Source of the DNA: Lotus japonicus
Lineage: Eukaryota; Streptophyta; Magnoliopsida; Fabales; Fabaceae
Length of the DNA: 64,000 bases
Reading direction: 5' to 3'
NCBI RefSeq assembly: GCF_012489685.1
Contig: NC_080045.1
Location: forward strand, 5,275,001 to 5,339,000
The notes below the pieces were generated by a model. The model saw only the letters and a program-made list of their open reading frames with translations. It did no database searches and was not told where the DNA came from. Shown here one piece after another: positions 60,380 through 64,000 of the stretch. Every line of letters starts with the position of its first letter. Position 1 is the stretch's first letter. The position numbers and the translations under genes were made by a program.

Positions 60380-61105
60380 GTAGTTGTTATTCTCATCCCT
60401 GACATCTAGTTCCACCTCTATTAAACATGTAAAATCCAAAAACACCCTTTTTCGTTGCAAATTTCAGCGTTTCAGTCGCAAAAACTGAATTTTTCCAGTC
60501 TAAGATCAAGATGAAGTGAACTACAAAGTTGAAGAGAAAAATAAGTAATTGCACGCCACAAGAGCGGTGTCCCGAACCTAAATTCCTTCATCTGCTACTT
60601 TATTTTGAATTTCAAATTTTTTTATTTCACCACAAATCTCCAAATAAATCTTGATTTATTGTGTTGGTCTCATAATTTTTAAAAATTGTCTGATATCAAT
60701 TTTTTTAAAATTTGCAGCTAAACGCACTTTAAAGTGTGTTGCGTTAACTACGCACGTGCGTTTAGTTGCAGAGAAAAAAATATGAACGGCGAAGGCCAAC
60801 GACGAGGACGACAGACAAATGGGAATGAGTGACGGGAAAAAACGAGAGAGGAGAAGATGGAGATTGTGTTTGGAGATGAGTATGAAGATAGAATGAAGAT
60901 GGGATGAAGATGAGAGGTGTTGATGAGGGAAGGAAGATGAAGAGGTAGAGGGAAGAGGATGTGAGGATGGACGTGGAGAGAGTTGTTATGTTTTTTTTCA
61001 CTAATGGCATTTTTGAAGTTTTACATTTTCATTAATGACATTTTTATCTTTTCGTCATTTTAAAGGGGGTGGAATTAGATGTCAGGGGATGTGAATAACA
61101 ATTAC
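60380..61105. mobile_element. Non-autonomous TIR element, about 726 bp
   Basis: Terminal inverted repeats of about 45 bp. The left starts GTAGTTGTTATTCTCATCCC and continues TGACATCTAGTTCCACC. The right, on the opposite strand, starts GTAATTGTTATTCACATCCC and continues CTGACATCTAATTCCACC. The interior is non-coding and includes a GTTGCGTTAACTACGCACGTGCG patch and a GA-rich tract (60830-60980). Target duplication not identified. The long TIRs would fit a Mutator-like element, but the superfamily is open. Confidence 0.75.
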
Positions 61106-62223
61106 ACTAGCATGACACTATTTGGGAGGTGACGAAATGAAGCAGCGCAAGAGCAACATAAAAAAGAAAGATAGATACATGTTAATAAAAAAGGTTGAGT
61201 TTTACTGTTTTGAACAATTTTAAGGTTACCTTTTTCAAATTACTTGTGATGGCGGGCACATCATCGTCGTAGAAGATGAAACCAGTGGTGAGGGGAGGGG
61301 ACACGATTCTGTTCAGTTTACCGGCAGGACGAATGACGACGCTCTTGCCGGAGAAGATTAATGTCAAATTAATCCTAAGTTTAAAAGCGTGTTTAAAATG
61401 ACGTTTAGTGGAAGTAAAAAACAAGTATGTATAAAAATGACTGTCACTATACGTCATTTTCTTGACAATGGACTAAAAGCAAATAACTCTTTAATTAATT
61501 AATAAAATTAACCAATTAACTTGCATTTCAAAACATTAGGACGTGAATGGTTAAATTGGAGAAAATTACACATAATTTGGACTTGGATTGACATGCTAAA
61601 AAAATAAAATCATGCATGTTTTTTTGTTTGTTCAAAATCATGCATCTATGCTATGAGTAAGGAAAGAACATGTTGCACACTTGCACCGAAACTAGGTCTT
61701 CAAAAAAAAAACATAGTCCGTTTTGCACTGAACATAGTCTCTTGATTAGTTGGGCCACATAGCCCACTTCTCCTTACTTTTCACATACATTTTTTGTTTG
61801 TTGTAAGGGAGTTAAATTTTACACCCGTTACCCAATTTCTCACCCTACCCAATATTTTTAAACTCTAAAATATACCTCATTCAAAATAACCCCAATAGTT
61901 TTTTCCTTTCCATCTATCATTATTTCCCTTTCACGTTCACTCTTCCTCACTCGCACTCTCACTCTCAAACTCTTCCTCAGTCTCGCATTCTTCCCTTTCC
62001 CATTCTCCCATTCACTGCCACTTTAAAGTTTAAATACACGTTTATCATCTTCAACAACATCAATCTTCATCTTCGTCATTATCAATCATCTTCTTCTTTG
62101 ATGGAGCTTTTGCCATCGGAGCAGAGCTTCATCATTCCAGGATTCAAAACCTGGTTAGGTTAGTTATGTTATAGGATCTCAATCCTGAATAATATTACAT
62201 AGAATTGTTTACATAATTATTTC
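61106..62223. other. Intergenic, no gene firmly recognised
   Basis: About 61240-61365 on the minus strand contains a less AT-rich patch reading FSGKSVVIRPAGKLNRIVSP with TGFIFYDDDVPAI after it. It looks like a captured exon fragment, but I cannot name it. 61900-62080 is pyrimidine-rich (CACTCTCACTCTCAAACTC) like a leader. Confidence 0.4.
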
Positions 62224-62520
62224 AGTATTTAGAACTCGAAATCTTTTTGTTCCTATTTTTTATTTAAGGCTTAGGATTTAGAACCCGAAACCCAAACCTT
62301 TGTTCCTTAGCTTTTTAATTTTGGTTCCAAGATTTAGAACTCGAAACCCAAACCTCTACGATTTCAAAACCTGGACACAAACTTTTTTCCTGGAACACAA
62401 ACCTTTGTTCCTTAGTGTTTTAATTTTGGTTCCAAGGTTTAGAACCCATAACTTGTTGCTGCTTAGTTTTAAATTTGGGTTCCGTGTTTTAAAACCCGAA
62501 AGCCATTTTGTAGGTTCCGA
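62224..62520 (+). repeat. Tandem repeat with a 105-bp period
   Basis: The unit ACCTTTGTTCCTTAG.TTTTTAATTTTGGTTCC, followed by a TTTAGAACCC block, starts at 62296 and again at 62401. Further partial copies of TTTAGAACYCGAAACCC lie at about 62229, 62278 and 62335. Confidence 0.75.
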
Positions 62521-62599
62521 TAGGAACTTGTAATGCTTTTTTGGACTTTTTTGACATTGAATCCTATATTGGTAGGGTAGTTGATTTCATGTTATTGTT

Positions 62600-63245
62600 T
62601 GTTCATGGTTTTTATTAGATGGCTAGGACACGAGGAACCCATTTTAGAGGTACTAGTGAGGATGGCGAGGGTTGTATCCCTAGTGGTCGTGGATGATGTT
62701 GTGTACCACCTACAACTTCTAAGTGGAAACACCAACGGACCGTCCATTCAGACGAGGGGCATGCTAAGCCCTCAGATCCATCACCGTAGGTTCAAGAGCA
62801 GACGTCTGTTGCACCACCGCCACAGTAGGACGCTCATGTTGATGGGGCGCAGGAGGCCCGCAAGAGTTTGTCCCTTTTGTTCAACAATAGGACCCACCAT
62901 TACATGGAGGGCCTGAGGATCTTTCTCGGCCCTTGGTTACCAGACCATGTGGCGTTATTAATGTGGCATGCTTGCCTTACTAGGTATGCAGGATGTTGGA
63001 GCTCTAGTTGAATTGGACCCCGGGACCCCGGTGCCTGAGGTTCTAGCTTTGGATTCGTCGCTTATTCTTCCAGATGCGTTGAAGTTTGTCAGCGTTATGA
63101 CGAAAGCTATAAGGGATTTGATAATCGCTAAACAGGTTGGAGTTGTTTTCGATGGGACAGATGAGGAAGCCATTGAGAGCTACGCTATTCACCTAGTAGC
63201 TAACTGTCACGGTGGTGTTTATTTGGTGTTTTGTATTGGGTGATT
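62600..63245 (+). pseudogene. Gene-like remnant, family not recognised
   Basis: Less AT-rich than its surroundings. From 62621 a frame reads MARTRGTHFRGTSEDGEGC and then meets stops. Later frames give FNNRTHHYMEGLRIFLGPWL and PDHVALLMWHACLTRYAG (about 62880-62990), then, one frame away, PEVLALDSSLILPDALKFVS and MTKAIRDLIIAKQVGVVFDG (about 63030-63160). The MARTRG start and the DHVALLxW motif weakly recall MAIN-like plant mobile domain proteins, but I would not assign it. Frame changes suggest a pseudogene or uncalled introns. Confidence 0.4.
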
Positions 63246-64000
63246 GATTATTTGGTTCGAACTTACTTGTGCTTTTTGGCCTATGTTTTTTATTTTATCT
63301 TGGGCTCAGTTGTTGTATATATATGGTGCTTTTTGTCTGAGTTGTTCTAGTTGTTTTCTTTAACTTTTGAGGTCTTTTTGTGATAATTTGCTCATTTTTG
63401 TTGTAGTCTCTGACCTTGATTAATTCATATATATTTTTGCTTTAACAAAATATTTCTAAAAATAACTTAGGGTTCCTGATACATACCGATCTTAGCATCT
63501 GGTGCTGACTAGAACTAAACCACTCAAATTTTAATTCATAAGAAAAAGATAAAATTATTGTTCGTTTATATATATAGTTTCATCATTAAAACATTTTATC
63601 AGCCACCGCCACCAAATGACTACTCCTGTAAAGAGCCCATTAATCCTCATCCCATTTATATTCTCGAATTTCTGGGCTCCATAATAATACATCTTTTGGT
63701 GAGTTGGTCTTCTAAAGATACAACAGTTGTAGGGAACTTGTTCTAATTGCATAACCCAACCGTGCCATCTCAATTATCCAATTGGTCACAATGGGACCAA
63801 GAAAAGCATCAATTCTTGAAGCAAACCGTGTTTAATTAAGTGGGCCAAAAAGTGTTTGTTAAGGTTAATAAAAAGTTGCTTTTAGAAACCCATAATAATC
63901 ATGGTTTGAAGTGTTTCTCAAGTGAATCAAGTGATGGTGTTTTCAGAACCCCAAATAATGTAATTTCATTGTACGAGTTTGGTTAATTTAAAGTGTTAAA
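63246..64000. other. Intergenic, no gene recognised
   Basis: AT-rich to the end of the window. No coding, RNA or repeat feature that I can support. Confidence 0.5.

Overview
This is nuclear DNA from a flowering plant, almost certainly a eudicot. Genes carry GT-AG introns in AT-rich surroundings, encode plant-type families, and are separated by long stretches of plant transposons. The gene sequences look most like those of a papilionoid legume, but that is a judgement from memory of the families, not from a search.

Layout: 0.3-5.0 kb is a nested pair of hAT transposons, where a younger copy with an exact 8-bp target duplication and an open transposase frame sits inside an older decayed one. 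5-13.8 kb is gene-poor, with CACTA-like ends and a deleted Pong-type PIF/Harbinger element (8.4-10.7 kb). 13.9-16.3 kb is a three-exon DUF620 gene. 16.3-20.7 kb holds MITEs and a small plastid rbcL insertion. 20.7-29.4 kb holds RPA-like (DUF223) fragments and a 5.2-kb nest: a hAT element split by a 4.1-kb solo LTR, followed by a Helitron-like 3' end. The right half of the window has most of the genes, all on the minus strand: a syntaxin-6 N-domain protein (30.6-32.2 kb), a subtilase (35.9-38.9 kb), an ACBP3-type acyl-CoA-binding protein (46.8-50.3 kb) and the TFIID subunit TAF4b (52.6-59.8 kb, 14 exons). LINE relics, a SINE and a diverged flank duplication around the subtilase lie between them. 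60-64 kb holds a long-TIR element, a 105-bp tandem repeat and unrecognised gene-like debris.

The five host genes have no evident joint function: transcription initiation (TAF4b), membrane trafficking (syntaxin), lipid binding (ACBP3), extracellular proteolysis (subtilase) and unknown (DUF620). This is an ordinary euchromatic gene neighbourhood. I see no operon-like or defence-like system. The unusual content is the layered transposon archaeology: three datable nests, a plastid insertion whose boundaries are readable because one arm of a local duplication lacks it, and traces of a lost tandem subtilase unit. Exon boundaries were placed by hand from splice signals, reading frame and family similarity.
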